Of a DNA stretch of 64,000 nucleotides, positions 42,321 through 55,463 are shown piece by piece. Under the pieces are notes generated by a model. It ran no database searches and had not been told where the DNA came from. It saw nothing but the letters and a program-made list of their open reading frames with translations. The DNA comes from Seriola aureovittata. Lineage: Eukaryota; Chordata; Actinopteri; Carangiformes; Carangidae. Where the stretch lies: NCBI RefSeq assembly GCF_021018895.1, contig NC_079375.1, positions 14,469,492-14,533,491 of the forward strand, in the 5' to 3' direction. How positions within the stretch are numbered: position 1 is the stretch's first letter; each line of letters opens with the position of its first letter. Both the position numbers and the translations under genes were made by a program.

Positions 42321-42984
42321 GATTCAGAGTGGTTACTTAGATTATCCCATGATGCATGTCATCTCCACTGGGACCAATATCTTCCATGATGACAATGCTC
42401 CTCTCCATAAAGCACAAGTGGTCACTTTGAATGGCATGATAATAATGTTAGCCATATGCCAGTCCCTCTTCTGTAAATAAATATGATCCTATTGTCTTTT
42501 CTATATTTAGACACAATGCAAACTGAGCATCTCCATATATACAGCGTCTGTGCATCACAGGTTAAGAAAGTGTTGCGTCAGACAGTAAATATCCTACATA
42601 TGTGGATCCAGATGAACAATATGAATTGACAGGTAATGTCAGCTGTGGTAAATGCTAATCTTGTTGTTTTCTCAACTGCTCAGGCGTTGGTTGGATGAGC
42701 TATGATATTCCTGTATTATAACGCTTTCAGCTTTACCCATTTTTGAAGTGTAACGCAAAGATTTTATAGGTTAAATCATCAGCCTTTTAATCTTATCTTA
42801 TGTCTAAGTTGTTGTACTGAGACTTAGATTTATCTCATGTCCATGCCCTTAAGTTCAGGTCACACTTCCACCAGAATAGAGAGGACACTTGTGTTGTCTC
42901 ATGACAAACCACGGCCAAGCTTAAACTATCAGAGCACTGTCAATGTGGTCGGACATAAGCAGGCTGCTGACTACTTTGACTACT

Positions 42985-43305
42985 TTTGATTAAATCAGGC
43001 CTGCAACCCTCAAATATTTCTATTATCAATCGAAATGCAGATTATTCTGACAATCCATTAATTGTTTTGTCTATAAAACATCAGAAAAAAGAAAATGCTC
43101 ATTATAATTTTTTTAAGAGTCCAAGGTCTTGTATGTGCTGTATGTATTGTATATAGTATATTTGATATGGAAAAGTATCAAATCCTCACATCTGAGAAAC
43201 TGGAACCAGTTGGGCACTTTTTCTCTTGAAAAATGACTAAAACTATGATTAATTTTCATTATATCAACTGAAAAATTAATTGACTAATAATTTCAGCTCT
43301 AGCTT
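42985..43305. repeat. Dispersed repeat family R4, copy
   Basis: Landmarks: GGCCTGCAACCCTC start, TTGTTTTGTCTATAAAACAT, ATCCTCACATCTGAGAAACTG and TTAATTGACTAATAATTTCA / GCTCTAGC end. Confidence 0.75.
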
Positions 43306-44476
43306 AGAGCTTAATAGAAAAAAAAGGGCCACCGCAATCTCCCAGAGCCAAGCATGTCTGTTCAACCAACAGACCAAAACCCAAAGATATTCAGTCTATA
43401 ATGATACAAAGCAAAAAGGCAACAAATCCTCACATTTGCACACAGTTTTTAACAAGTGATTCAATAGTCATGCTTTTGGTCATCAAAACACAAGTCAAAA
43501 GTGCCTCTAACTTCAGCATGAAAGTTGCAGTGTAGAATCTGGAAGGTGGACCGGTGCCATCCGAATGTTTGATAGGCTTCCAGGTGCCATTAATATTGTA
43601 ACACTTGAGAGATTTGCTCCAGTAGGAAATATGGTCTCTCCCTGCATTCATCAGGGAGCTTCCCATCAAGGCAGAATAAGTCAAACCGGCTTTGTTTTGC
43701 TGTGTGTGCACTTTTGTTTGGACGCTGTCACAACTACGGAAATCCCTGTGAGGTTTACTGTTTTGCCAGGCCTGGTGTTCAAAAGACTAGTGATGCTTAG
43801 TCTGCCCCTAGCTGTCAGGAGAGAAAAACAATGTGAGTTATCACTGTCCATTTGTGAGACCAGCTCCATTTCATAAAGACATATTTCTTTTTCGAACATC
43901 TCTGTTAACATCTTCCTGTAACCTGCTTGGACTATCCGGTAAGCGATGGTTTGTTTTGGAAAAAAAAAAATAGTGTCCGGAATTTAGCATAAACAAAACG
44001 GAGCATGTAAACTACAAACAAAGGTTGGATTATGCATGATGCTCCACCCGACACCACCAGAGCTGTCCCAATGCAGAAATGATGCAAATAAAATTTGACT
44101 AATGTTTGCTATGAAAAACTGCAGCTTCTTATTCATTGAGGGCAAAGAGCAAAATAATGTTCATGGTGATGCTATGAGAATACATGTGTGTGTTGGTGTG
44201 TGGATGTGTTAGAGGGGGGTCAACTCGGGACAGAGGTTTGGAGCTGTTAACGATGAATATGACGATGCAATGCCTGTAGGCAGAGAGCGAGCGAGCTAGA
44301 GAAACACATAGGCAGAGAGAGAGTGTTTGTGTTTACAGCAGAGGTAGTGGTCCAGGCAGTCTAAGTGGCCTGGCTGGCAGGCCTACCACACCACTAGTGG
44401 ATAAAGCCTAGTCATTAATCACAAGCCTGTGGGATCGTCCCACTGTAGCAGAATACTGGGTCAGAGGGAGCTCCTG

Positions 44477-44486
44477 CTGTCAATCA
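44477..44486 (-). promoter_or_regulatory. Exact PBX-MEIS composite site TGATTGACAG
   Basis: The minus strand reads TGATTGACAG, the consensus bound by Pbx with Meis/Prep. It lies ten bases from a (GT)n microsatellite inside pbx1 intron 2. Confidence 0.4.
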
Positions 44487-44494
44487 GCACCGAA

Positions 44495-44495
<1 letters not shown>

Positions 44496-44561
<66 letters not shown>
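44496..44561. repeat. (GT)n microsatellite
   Basis: About 32 units with one phase break near 44535. Confidence 0.95.
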
Positions 44562-44567
<6 letters not shown>

Positions 44568-45949
44568 ATGCATGGAGTGGGACTGTAAGCGGGGGAGTGT
44601 GTTTTTGAAGAAAATGTGTCATTTTTCCTCCGGCTACAAAAAGCATACAGCACTGAGGAATTAATGCATTAATGCAAACACCAGCGTGCAAGTGCTAGAC
44701 GTCATTTACATGAAAAGCATATCAAGTCATCCATTGGGAATGAAAGCAACATTTTCTGCCCTAAAAGCTGAGGTTTGATTTTAAAAAATAAAGACAATAC
44801 TGCTCTCTGTAAAAGGAGCAACCAATATAAAATGCAGACAGCCCTGTGGCATCAGCAGCACATGCCAGAAACACTAATATCCATTTCAAATGAGAGACAC
44901 ATGTATGACATGGGTCGGCTAAATGCATGTTGACCCAGTTTTTTCATGCTGCTGCTACATTGTCTTCACTGTTCACAAAACACTTGAGTGTGCAGCTGTA
45001 GTTTTATTGACTTTACCTCCCAAAAGCACATGCTGACCCATTCAGATCGAAAACCAGTGTGGGTTTAACCTGGGTCACTGTGTCAGTCTGAGAGGCCGAT
45101 AAGGGAGCTGTCATCTGCCAAAGAACACTACAAATGTAGTCATCACGCCAAATGTTTGAGTGTAAACTATGAAAAACAACTAAATCTGCTGAAACAGCCC
45201 AAACTCTAACAACACTGAACTCTGGCTGTCTTTAATGACATATTGTACATGAGAAATGCAGCTGTGCAGTGTGTTTTTTTTTAAATCTTGGGATAGTTCC
45301 ACACTCTCTGCTCTTCTGCAGCTTGTTGACATTTTGTTGATCCAATATGAGGGCCTGTACTCATCTCTACCAAAGGACACACAGCACTTGCACTTCAGCT
45401 GTGGTCAGCTCTGTCAAAATAGTGAAATGTTCTTTGTTTGTTTTTTTTAATATAAAAATAAATGAATAAAAAAAGTTAATGAAATGTAAAACCTCAAATT
45501 AAATCAAATCGCAATTGAAATCACCTTAAATGTACTGGTCTATATATGTTTATACAGCTGTTTTGCTCTTACTAAATCTAGACCAAGTGTTGTCACAATA
45601 ACCCATATTTTCCATATCACTGCACACTGATTTGAATACAACGCTGAATATTTTCACCGAATTTGTTCCACAAGCTGAAACTCAAAATGTTGCCTTCAGG
45701 GGTTGAACCTGTGCAGATGGCACTGAGACACTGAAAAGAAGGAGAAGGACTGGTACAGTTAGAGCCACAGTCTGCAGCTGAACATCCAACAGTCAGTCAG
45801 CTGTAACCATGGAAACAGCGTCAAACGTTTTATCAGGATCCCATTCAGCTCATTTCAACCAGTTCACCAAACTGGTGCCGAGAGCGAAACAAGGAACTAA
45901 AGACTGCACCGCTATGTCAAAAATAATCAAATGCCACAATTCTTTTTCT

Positions 45950-46100
45950 TTTTTTGGCCTTTTCCTTTATTTGACAGTCTGCAGAGACAAGACACAAGAG
46001 TTACAATTAGAGGGGGATGACATGCAACGAATGCCCACAGCTGGGAATCAAACCATGGACATGGGGTATGCACCCTTCTCATTAGGCCACTGAATGTCCC
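45950..46100 (-). mobile_element. tRNA-derived SINE, family S1, - orientation
   Basis: On the minus strand: box-A-like TGGCCTAATGAGAAGG, box B GGTTTGATTCC (46044-46054), GCATGTCATCCCCCTCT and an end TGTCAAATAAAGGAAAAGGCC-like. Same family as 33385-33522. Confidence 0.7.
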
Positions 46101-46451
46101 ACATTATTTCATTTTTGAAATACCTCTTGCATCCCATTTGTTCACATTAATTTTCTTAAGTGACGGAATGTGAAAAAGAATTTAATGTAATTTCTACTTT
46201 TGTTGAGTAGTACAAACTCCAAGATATCTCATTAACTAGAACATCTCTACTTGAATGTCATCATCTCTTTTAGAAATTGAAATAAAAAAAAAAAACAATG
46301 ATTTTGATACAAAAACAAGAAAAATTTCCTGTTCAGACATTCAGGTTGTTGTTGTTTTTTGTAACACTGAGCAGACCAGGTACTTCTCTAACTAAGAGTC
46401 ACATCTTATAAAAATTACTAACTAAAAGAAAATCTACATAGACACCTATAT

Positions 46452-46676
46452 ATGTGTGTGTCTGTGCGTGTGTGTGTGTTTTTGTATGGCATTTATATAT
46501 TGTATACATGTGCATACACAGATACACAGATGACCTTGACGTGATTTGAACACAAAACCTTTAGATTTTTGTGTATACATATATATACATACACACAATA
46601 TAATATATATATAACATATATTTATATAAACATATATATGAAATATTAAATATTATTAAAAAAAAAAAAAATTCAG
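46452..46676. repeat. AT/GT-rich low-complexity region
   Basis: Alternating GT then TA repeats (TATATACATACACACAATAT and similar) ending in a 13-A run directly before the tRNA-Trp-like SINE. Confidence 0.85.
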
Positions 46677-46684
46677 TTTGCACA

Positions 46685-46865
46685 GACCTCGTGGCGTATA
46701 GTGCGTCTGACTCCAGATCAGAAGGTTGCGTGTTCAAATCACTTTGGTGTCAGCTGTTTAGCTGAGGACGTCCCTCACTTGTATTGCTTTATTCTGTAAA
46801 GCACTTTGTATTACATTATTTGGATGAGAAGCGCTATACAAATAATGTCTGATTGATTGATAAGT
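46685..46865 (+). mobile_element. SINE with tRNA-Trp(CCA) head
   Basis: 46685-46752 reads like tRNA-Trp: GACCTCGTGGCG start, anticodon arm GTCTGACTCCAGATCAGA with CCA anticodon, and T-arm GGTTGCGTGTTCAAATCA. The D-loop is shortened by about 4 nt and the 3' acceptor strand is mismatched, so it is not a working tRNA gene. The tail has AAAGCACTTTGTATTAC, AAGCGCTATACAAATAAT and a terminal (TGAT)n-like repeat, typical of LINE-mobilised fish SINEs. Confidence 0.8.
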
Positions 46866-47390
46866 TGCTTAGAATAAAAGCAAATGTGGTTTGTTACATG
46901 TTTCTGACAATCGATCCAGAACAAACTTTTTTTTACTATTTGTATAAAAAAACTTGAAGCCGCCTGTTCCTAAATCTTAATTTTCATTTCCTGACATTGG
47001 AAGCACATTAAACTTTAAAATATTACAGTACAGTACAAACAAACAAATAAGCCATAGTTGTGAACTTTTAGATTACAGATACCTAATAGTAATTGCGAAG
47101 CCCTAATTTACCTATTTAGCATATTGAGGTGACAATAAAGAAACTAGACTATTCAAACATGGCCACACTGGGGGCTATTTTACTGCTACTCCTAGTTTTC
47201 CATGGTACTTCACTATGATCACACAAACAGTATATGGATTTAACTTAATAATATATTGTAGTTCTCTCAAACTGGATCGAGTTGCAGCTTCACAGCCTCT
47301 CCTCCCTCCAGCCCCCCTGGGTGAGACAGCAATGGTATTCTGTTGGTCAGCTTCTACACACCTGCATCCCCAGCTGGACCTCTAATCCAC

Positions 47391-47415
47391 TCCCCTCCCC
47401 ACCCCCCCCACCCTT
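47391..47415 (-). other. G-run cluster on the pbx1 sense strand (G-quadruplex candidate)
   Basis: The + strand shows CCCC TCCCC A CCCCCCCC A CCC, so the minus strand has four G-runs within 25 nt. Confidence 0.6.
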
Positions 47416-47740
47416 CTCCTCTACAGTGCTCTACTCCCAGCTGCCTGGGCTATTTATAGGCCCGGTTTCATTTCCACACCTGCAGGGAGGCAGAGTTGTC
47501 ACAGTGGGCCCACAGAGCCTCTCTGGAATACTGCATGGGAATGAAAATGCACCTTGCTGATGCAGGAACTTATTCTTGTCACTCTCTCTCCCCGCGGACT
47601 CGCATGATACTGTTTTGTTGTGGATGTGCAGTGCAGTGCAAAGATAACGCATAAAAAGGAATCTGTGTAAATAAGATTCCCATGTGAAGAGTGTGAGGTA
47701 TATTTACATGGATTACACTTTTTGAATTATCACACATGTG

Positions 47741-47768
47741 CAGTCAGTCAGTCAGTCAGTCAGTCAGT

Positions 47769-47812
<44 letters not shown>
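47741..47812. repeat. Compound microsatellite (CAGT)7-(CA)n
   Basis: Seven CAGT units followed after CT by about 21 CA units. Confidence 0.95.
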
Positions 47813-47816
<4 letters not shown>

Positions 47817-49513
47817 ACGTTGCATTCCCTCACAACAGACTGCACGGACATTGCTCCTTCATAAACTTCATTAACGAGAGCATGCAAGCTAAGTAAATAA
47901 AAAACACATAAAAGTTCCTATTTTCCTCCTACATTTCCATTTTTTTTTTCCTGTCATGCTTTTCTCTCTGGATGTAGTGGGCTGAGGATCCAGTCAGCGG
48001 ATTACATTATCAGTCTGACCTAGTTGCCAGCTATCTCCTGAGACCTGAGGAGCCAGGCTTTTCTGCACAGCCTTCCGCTGCTACAACACGCACACTGTGT
48101 AACTTTAATTTATCAGGGGGAAGAGGAGGGAGAAATGTGACAGGTTGACAGTTCTCTTTGCCTGCCACTCCGAGCACTCCCTCTCCCTGCAGTGTGCCGG
48201 TTAAGGGTCCTCGCTATAGAACAGTGCATTACTGAGAGTGACTTTTATTCAGCGTGCTGGAAACTCATCAGCAAGGTTGGAAGCTTCTTATTAATATGAA
48301 CATTTAGGGCAAGAATAGCAGAGAATTATGTGATTCAGGATGTGGGCAAGGAGCTGAATTTCAGTATTTTTGTCCCCTCTGATTCAAAAGCCAAAAGAAA
48401 AAAGAAATACAGTGCGGTTCATATTCATACACAGTCATCTCATTACAGAAATATTAGCAACAAATTTTAGACTGTTTAATATATCAAAAGGCCCCTGTCA
48501 GTGTAATAATATCAATATATTATTGCATCATTATTATTGATGCATTACCTTGTAAACCATACTTTAATGTTGTCATTGTTGAGATGGAGCCTCTTAATAT
48601 TGCTGGATAGTTTAATCTATCATATTTTGTGCATTTAAAATTTACAGTAGAAAGTACTATATTTCCATCTGAAATGTTGTGGAATATAAAGTGACAGATG
48701 AAGGAAGGACAAAGGATTGTACTAAGTACATGAGTAAAGACACTTTCATTTACTGGGAATCTCTCATTGAAATAGTCTACAACACCTGGTCATATTGATC
48801 TAGCATATATCAGCAGGTTTTCTTCATATTTTCTTAGGAATGCAGCATCCATACTAGGCAACTGGTGTTCAATTACTTCCATAAAATAAATCATGTAGCA
48901 ATTATTAAAGGAAAGGCATAATTTCGGCATTAAACTATTTGGGGCTGTTTTTCAAAAAGCACAAAGGACGTAAAATCACAAAGCAGTTTGCGGGAGCAGA
49001 ATTAAAATTATTACACACTCAGTCGTGTGAAAGGCAGTACAGTGGCAATATGCTCCGAGAACAAAAGACCGAACTAATCAGCCAGCAGATTAGAAAATTA
49101 AAACAGAGTTTGCAACAAAGACAGCATGGATGTCCGGAAATGGAAAGAAAAGGTGTACAAGTGTAGAACTGATTCTGTACAACTTAAGAAAATGAAAGAG
49201 CGACGAACACTAAATGGACTCGAGGAAATGGTGTTTATGCTGCTTGTGGGGTGTGCGCCGACAGATGATCAGCCAAACTAGCAAAACAAGATGGAATAAT
49301 TTTACACCTGTTAACATTCACAATCTCAGCTATCTTGAATCTGACAGTTTAGGTTACATATAAACATTTCACACACTATTTAAGATGTGAAAAAACATAC
49401 AGGTAAACGAGAGATATACTGTAGGTGAAACACTTGAGTCTTTCTGGGTCATCGCTGTTTCCCCCAGTTGGAGGAAAAAAAATAGCCACTATGTTTTTTC
49501 TGTGAAAATTTAA

Positions 49514-49557
49514 GGGGTTGGTGGGGTGGGGGGTGCGGGTGGGGGGTTGGGTGGGGA
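49514..49557 (+). other. G-rich tract (G-quadruplex candidate, pbx1 template strand)
   Basis: Runs of 3-6 G separated by one or two bases over 44 nt. Confidence 0.7.
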
Positions 49558-49884
49558 GATGTGCTGCTGCCAGATTAGGCTACAGCCTGTGCCAAGGTTA
49601 TAAACAGGCTGTTATCAGGCTTCCAAACAGAATAATCCTCCCTGTATCAGCGCCCAAACATATGGGGCCACACAAAGCAGCAGCAGCCCCTGACAGACAC
49701 CCCCTTTTAATTACACAGAGGAGGGGGGCAGGACCTTTCTCCCTGTGCCTTTCCCTTTTCTGCTTTAGTTTCTCTCTGTCTGGCTGTCTAGGAAATACAT
49801 TTACTCTCTAAGAAGGAAGTTCATCTGGTGCCATATAAAGCTTTAAAGACAAACCTCAGCGACCTTGTATCACATTCAAATTTC

Positions 49885-50315
49885 AGATATTGTAGATTAG
49901 ATTTGAATCAATCAATTAGTCGGCAGCAATTGTCACAGTCAAATGGTCAAAATTCTCTAATTCTACATCTTAAATTGTCATTTGTGATAATATACTGAAT
50001 ATATTTAGGTTTTGAACATTCGGTGATGAATATTTTTCACTATTTTCAGACATTTTATAGCCTACATTTTGGGGTTTGGACTGGCGGCAAAACAAAACAA
50101 GCAATGCGAAAAAAAAAATTGATTGCCCTCATTTCAATAATCTGTGTTATTATGGAAGACCCACCACACTGACAGTATGCACGTGATATTTATTGGATAT
50201 TCTTAAAGAAATTGTGATGGACACTTTTCACAGTTTTTGGACGTTTTTTTCATGAAATTGAGAAACTAATTAGCAAGTTAATCAAAAATGAAAATAATGG
50301 CTAATTTCAGCCCTG
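49885..50315. repeat. Dispersed repeat family R4, long copy
   Basis: Starts GAATCAATCAATTAGTCGGC, includes TTTTTCACTATTTTCAGACA, TTTTATAGCCTAC and ends GAAACTAATTAGCAAGTTAA, AATAATGGCTAATTTCAGCC. Confidence 0.7.
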
Positions 50316-52099
50316 TTTTAGATTTTAAAAATAAATCTACAATATAAAAAAAAAAATTACATTTTACATGACCTATTTTTAAAAATAGTTTCATTTACAA
50401 ATTATTCGCTCAAACAAAACCAAGTCAATCTGTTCCAGTCAGGTCTCAACTGTTGGGGGACTCTCCTCCAATCTGAAAGAAATAAATTCCTCGATCTTTT
50501 ATATACTGCCTACAGATTTTAAAGTCTTGTTCAATAAAGTTTAAATGTCACAGAGGTGTAATAACGGGGATCATATAAACGCTGGGCTTGGAAAAGCTAT
50601 GCAAAAATGACGCTGTCCCTTTCCGCTTGTGCAATAAAATTTTATTTGACTGAATCGGCCAATAAAAGTGGGCTTTGAAGGTTGTCAATGGGGAGTAATT
50701 GGTCCATTTTACAGGAACGATCATATTTCTCTGAAGCTTTTTTTCATACGTCGTGAATGAGTCTTGACAGCGACACAAGGAGAATCTTCTTCTTCGACAT
50801 GTGACTTCCACACCAACCTTCAACTAAAACAGAAGGGGCATGTAAAAACAGAAAGAAAGAAACATCTGGAAAACCAATATGGAGCAGGTAAATGACACCG
50901 CAAAGATGAATACGCAGCTCTGGTCGTATGTTCTGCAAATCTGTCTTAGAGATTTCACATGAACGATGGAGATACACTGTAACAGTCCACGCTTTTGGCA
51001 GCAGCAGAGCCCATTTCACACACCCCCAGACAGCGGAAAGAGTGTAGACCTTAATGACGTCCAATCTTCTCTGTCACGCCGGGCTGGAGGCTCGCCGGGG
51101 CAAAAATCGACCGACAGCTCAAAGTGCTGTTAACCGGTTCTGAGGACTCCTCGCTGATGCACAAAGCACACCTTTATTTCTAACACAGGTCACAAAAAGC
51201 ATGCCATCAATGTCTTTCCCCACAATTAAAGTTCAGACATTTTGGCTCCATATATGAAAACAAGCATAGAGTCTAAAATATTCGCCCATACTGTGGTGTG
51301 ACGCTCGAAACACTGGCTTTTCAAAATAAGATCTGAAGTCAATCTCGCTTTTGATGAAAGCTTGCAGTTATAATGTGCTTCATCGTAACTACTGTGGAAA
51401 GACATAAATGTCAACCACTGTAATGATTAGTAAACACGGACCGAAGACGATGATAGCCAGAAAAAGAAAATTAGAGGAGGTATCTTTATTTTGCTATAGA
51501 CAATCACTGTGAGATCTGAAGGCCTTTTTGTCAATGTGTTTTCCAAAATCTCTGTCTGAAGTGAATTTCTCTTTTGATTAAGACTTGAGTTTTGAACTAT
51601 AAAGATGTGTATTGCGCTGTAGCTTGTAACAAAATTAAATTTATGACAACTACTGTGATCTTTTTAATTGATCAAAGTCAAACGTCGCCTTGATGAAACA
51701 AAGTAGCAGTCACTCTAAATCACATTAAGATCTAAAGGGTTTTCAATCCTTATTTTTTTAAGAGACAACACTTTTGTGCCCAATAACTGAATTGCTTGTG
51801 GAATAGTAGTACTCAGCTGTGTAACAGCAAAGGAGAAGTCAAGGAGTTTTGTTTTTGTCATCAGGTCTAGGCTAGCTCTTTGATTTGATTTCACAGCTGG
51901 AGAAGCATTTGCTAAGGAAATATCAGAGTGCAGCTGTAAGCTAAAGTGTCAGTGTCTATCCATCCCAGTAAGAAAGGCCCAAAATAATAATCAAACACTC
52001 TTGCCTCTTTGGAGCAACGCTGCCAGCGCCACAGAAAAACAGACAGACAAACACAATGAGTGTCTCCACATCCCTGCTCTGACAGGAGACGCTGGCAGA

Positions 52100-52260
52100 G
52101 TCGGGGTAAACGGACGGCGCGGTGCGGCACGGCAGCCCCTAATGATCTCCCCTCTGTTTCAGCGGACTGAGAAAAGCCATTACCTCCCGCCACATTACCC
52201 TGCCATCCCTCACATGGTGGATGGCCCCTCTCTCCCATGAGCACCTTGCTCCAGTCATGG
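52100..52260. promoter_or_regulatory. Candidate conserved non-coding element
   Basis: GC-balanced, non-repetitive block with CAGCCCCTAATGATCTCCCC, AAAAGCCATTACCTCCCGCC and CACATTACCCTGCC. No coding frame with family resemblance. Confidence 0.25.
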
Positions 52261-53139
52261 CTGGCAGTGCTCACCTCCTTACCGCCTCCTCCTCAAGCCC
52301 GTCCACCCTCCTCCCTCTGAAACCCCCAGCTCTATACATCACATTTAACACTTTGACACTAACAGTCTATAATGTTTCTATTCTACAAAATCACTCTGCC
52401 AACTCCAGCATCGCAGAGGAGAGTCTGAGGAAAATAAATACCACTCTAGGCCGCTGGCAGTAAATTCTAAAGGAAAAGAAAAGTACAAAAAGAGCCTCTT
52501 ATACACTCTGCCTCTTTGGCCAGCATCTGAGAGGTCCTCTGGCTGCAGTGGAAGTGAGGGATAATTTCAATCGATACACATTACAGCATCTAGTGACAGC
52601 AACAGCTCACACTTTACATGGAGGATTGTCCGAGGCGTATAAAGAAGCCATATAACCATATTTTCAGAGACGTCAACACTCCTGGCGAGCACTTTATAGC
52701 TGTATGAAAGAAACATTTGACTGCATTAAATTATTAAAATCAAAAAGTGGCATGAATAAATAAAACCAGCCTGAATAAGTGATGTGACAAGACAGACTTG
52801 AGGCATGACCTTTGAAAGTGTCTCAATGTGTCAGCAGATGAAAAGAGAGGGACATAGTTTAAGTATGTGGCAAAAACAAAAGGGTGTATGAAATAACCAA
52901 ACAGGCTGAATTGAAGAAAAACAGAGAATTGAAAAAAAAAAACAAGAAAAAGAAAAAAGGCATAAATGAAACACGTCAGGAAGGATTAGTCTACTCAAAA
53001 ACAAAGACGAAACAATAACCATAGAAAGCGTCCACACCTCATTGCATTACAATTTGTTTCTTTTGTCTCTCTCTTTAATATAAGTGTTTACTTGGGCAAA
53101 ATCCAATCATTTCATTCTCTCGCAGTGTATTTCATGTAT

Positions 53140-53430
53140 ATAAACAAACATTTGCTCGACCTCACTGGAGTATTAGCTTTAATGTATCGTCAGCAAGCCT
53201 GGCTTTGAGAGGGCATTAATTTCAATTCGCCGATTTAAACACTCCAGTTTGTCGCAATCCTTCATCGCAGTACGCCACCAAGTCAACACACACAATGGGC
53301 CTATTTTTCAATCTAATGGCGGAGCTTACTTGCCATTAGTGAAAAAAACTGCTTTTGCCTTAGAACAAGCCACTCAAAATGTAACCCTGCATTTCAAAAT
53401 GAATTTGAATAATTAATTGCAAGTTAAAAC
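53140..53430. promoter_or_regulatory. Candidate conserved non-coding element
   Basis: Contains GTATTAGCTTTAATGTATCG, GAGGGCATTAATTTCAATTC, AATGGGCCTATTTTTCAATC and TAATGGCGGAGCTTACTTGC. Long unique stretch with spaced ATTA motifs. Confidence 0.35.
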
Positions 53431-54079
53431 AGACATGAACCCCAAGAAGCGGGCTGGGGATGGGAGCTCGGAAATATATTTTTTTGCCCCGAGGCCAGAA
53501 GATCTCTCATCTTAGAAAGCTGGAAAATCTAGTCTATGAGGATAGAGTGTGTAATCTCCAGTGAATCTAATGAAACAAAGTAAAAGATAACGCCACATTT
53601 CATCACATCGGAGACAGAGTGCTTCCTCTGGCTTGCCCTTGAGGTGGCAAGAATCCATAATCTGAGGAAATCAGTCTTTTTATGTAGTTGAGGTATCACA
53701 AGCCCCTGTTTGACCCGACTCTCAAGACAATTGATTTATGAGCAGATCCGAGACTTGAAGCCAAAAGTCTACACCTCTCCCTCAGATGATTTATTTTAAG
53801 AAAAGGGCTTTCTGGAAAAAAAAATATTATGAGACTAACCACTGTCAGGAAGCAATTTAGATGGAATATGGCCGTTCTTTTAATAGATAGTATAAAAATA
53901 GTGACACAACAAGCTACAAATACATGGTGTATTAACCATCAATGCATATTTGATGGTGGATACGACATTTTGGTCATCAAATGTTATTGCAATATTGCAT
54001 ATTTACAGCCTTGCTTCCTCATATATGTCAAAATCAGACATTTAAAGGAGCCACCTCTCCTCCTGACTTGTCCTTGGCC

Positions 54080-54300
54080 CATTCCTTTGCAGTGAGCTTG
54101 TCTTTATTATTTAATTAAGCCAATACGGCCGTTACATTAATAATTGAGTGTGAGAGGAGACCCAGGGCAGCCGCAGGCTCTAGCGCATTGGGCTTCCTGG
54201 TGAAGAGTGTATTAAAAATGTGTGTGTTTATGTCTCCAGGGCGTCTGTCCTGGCTGCATAAAATTGAATTGGTTATATCTAATATATCATCCCCTAAGGG
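54080..54300. promoter_or_regulatory. Candidate conserved non-coding element
   Basis: Contains ATTATTTAATTAAGCCAATA, GGCCGTTACATTAATAATTG and AAAATTGAATTGGTTATATC around a GC-rich core. Composition typical of vertebrate enhancers. Confidence 0.35.
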
Positions 54301-55351
54301 TGGCTGGGTGGGTGGGGAGGTGCAGGGGAGAGCTGAGATGGTCGCATCCTGCCAGCAGGGAATGAGTCCAGTCTTACAGATTCAGAGAGACGCATGAGGC
54401 CGTGACGTTAATGTCCCTCAGAATCAAATCGATCGCTGTCCGAATCCTCAATGTGCATGGCCTTAAGCTAGGAGCACAAGACAAGCCCAGAACCAGATTA
54501 AACCCACTCGTTACCGCAGTCTTTGTTCACTTCTGGTGTCTGATGATGCATTCAGTGCATCAGTGAGAATGGGTGGAGGATTTCTTATGAGAACGGATTA
54601 CAACCAGATACCAAATACAGGCAAGAAAAAAAGCTTATGGCATTCATATAGATACTAAGAGGATGAATGTTGGTGACAATGTGAGTGTCTGAATGTAGAA
54701 GCAGGAAAAACATCACTCATGATCCCTCCTTTCACAGACTGAGGGGCTGACTGCAAATACACTCTCCCTCTCTGTGTCTTTCTCCACCTCTCCTCTTATC
54801 TGCTTCTCCCACCATCCCCCACTCCACCTCCACATCCAGCCAGCTCCGTGGCTTTATCCAACTCTGCACCTTTAAGGCCTCCAGACTCCAGAGGAATGAG
54901 CGTTTTAACACCACCATTAAGGTCAGGGCCTAAATTATTGATCTGCCACCTCTATCAGCATAACGGTCACGTAGCCAGTATCACAATCTAACCCTGCCGC
55001 CCTCGGCCAGCTCGCTGCGGCTCCCTCAATTAGAGAGAGATTCTCATTACAAAGAGAGACAGCGAGAGCGAGAGTGAGAGAGAGAGCAAGGTGGAGGGAG
55101 AAAAAAAGAGAGAGAGGTCCATTTCAGACAGGGAAAAAAAAAGGGGGGGACAGCAGGCATTCTTTACACCCACCCTCCTCCTTCCCTCCCATCCACCTCC
55201 TCCTCCCCCTTGAAGTCTCCCATCATCTCCCCAGACAAGACCCAAAGATGACAGGTCTTATCCTCACCAAAATGCGGGCGATAAGGCAGCTGTAAAAGAA
55301 TAATAAAAGAATAATGCATGGAGGATGAAAGAGGAAGGCAGACAGGGAGTG

Positions 55352-55355
<4 letters not shown>

Positions 55356-55424
<69 letters not shown>

Positions 55425-55463
55425 AAGGGAGAGAGAGAGCGAGAGAGAGAGAGAGAGCGAGAG
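55356..55463. repeat. (GA)n microsatellite and flanking purine tract
   Basis: About 32 perfect GA units then imperfect GA, with another purine tract at 55036-55112. Long mirror purine tract. Confidence 0.95.

Noticed and set aside
46685..46752. Functional tRNA-Trp gene
   Set aside because: The D arm is shortened and the acceptor stem does not pair at several positions; a SINE tail follows directly.
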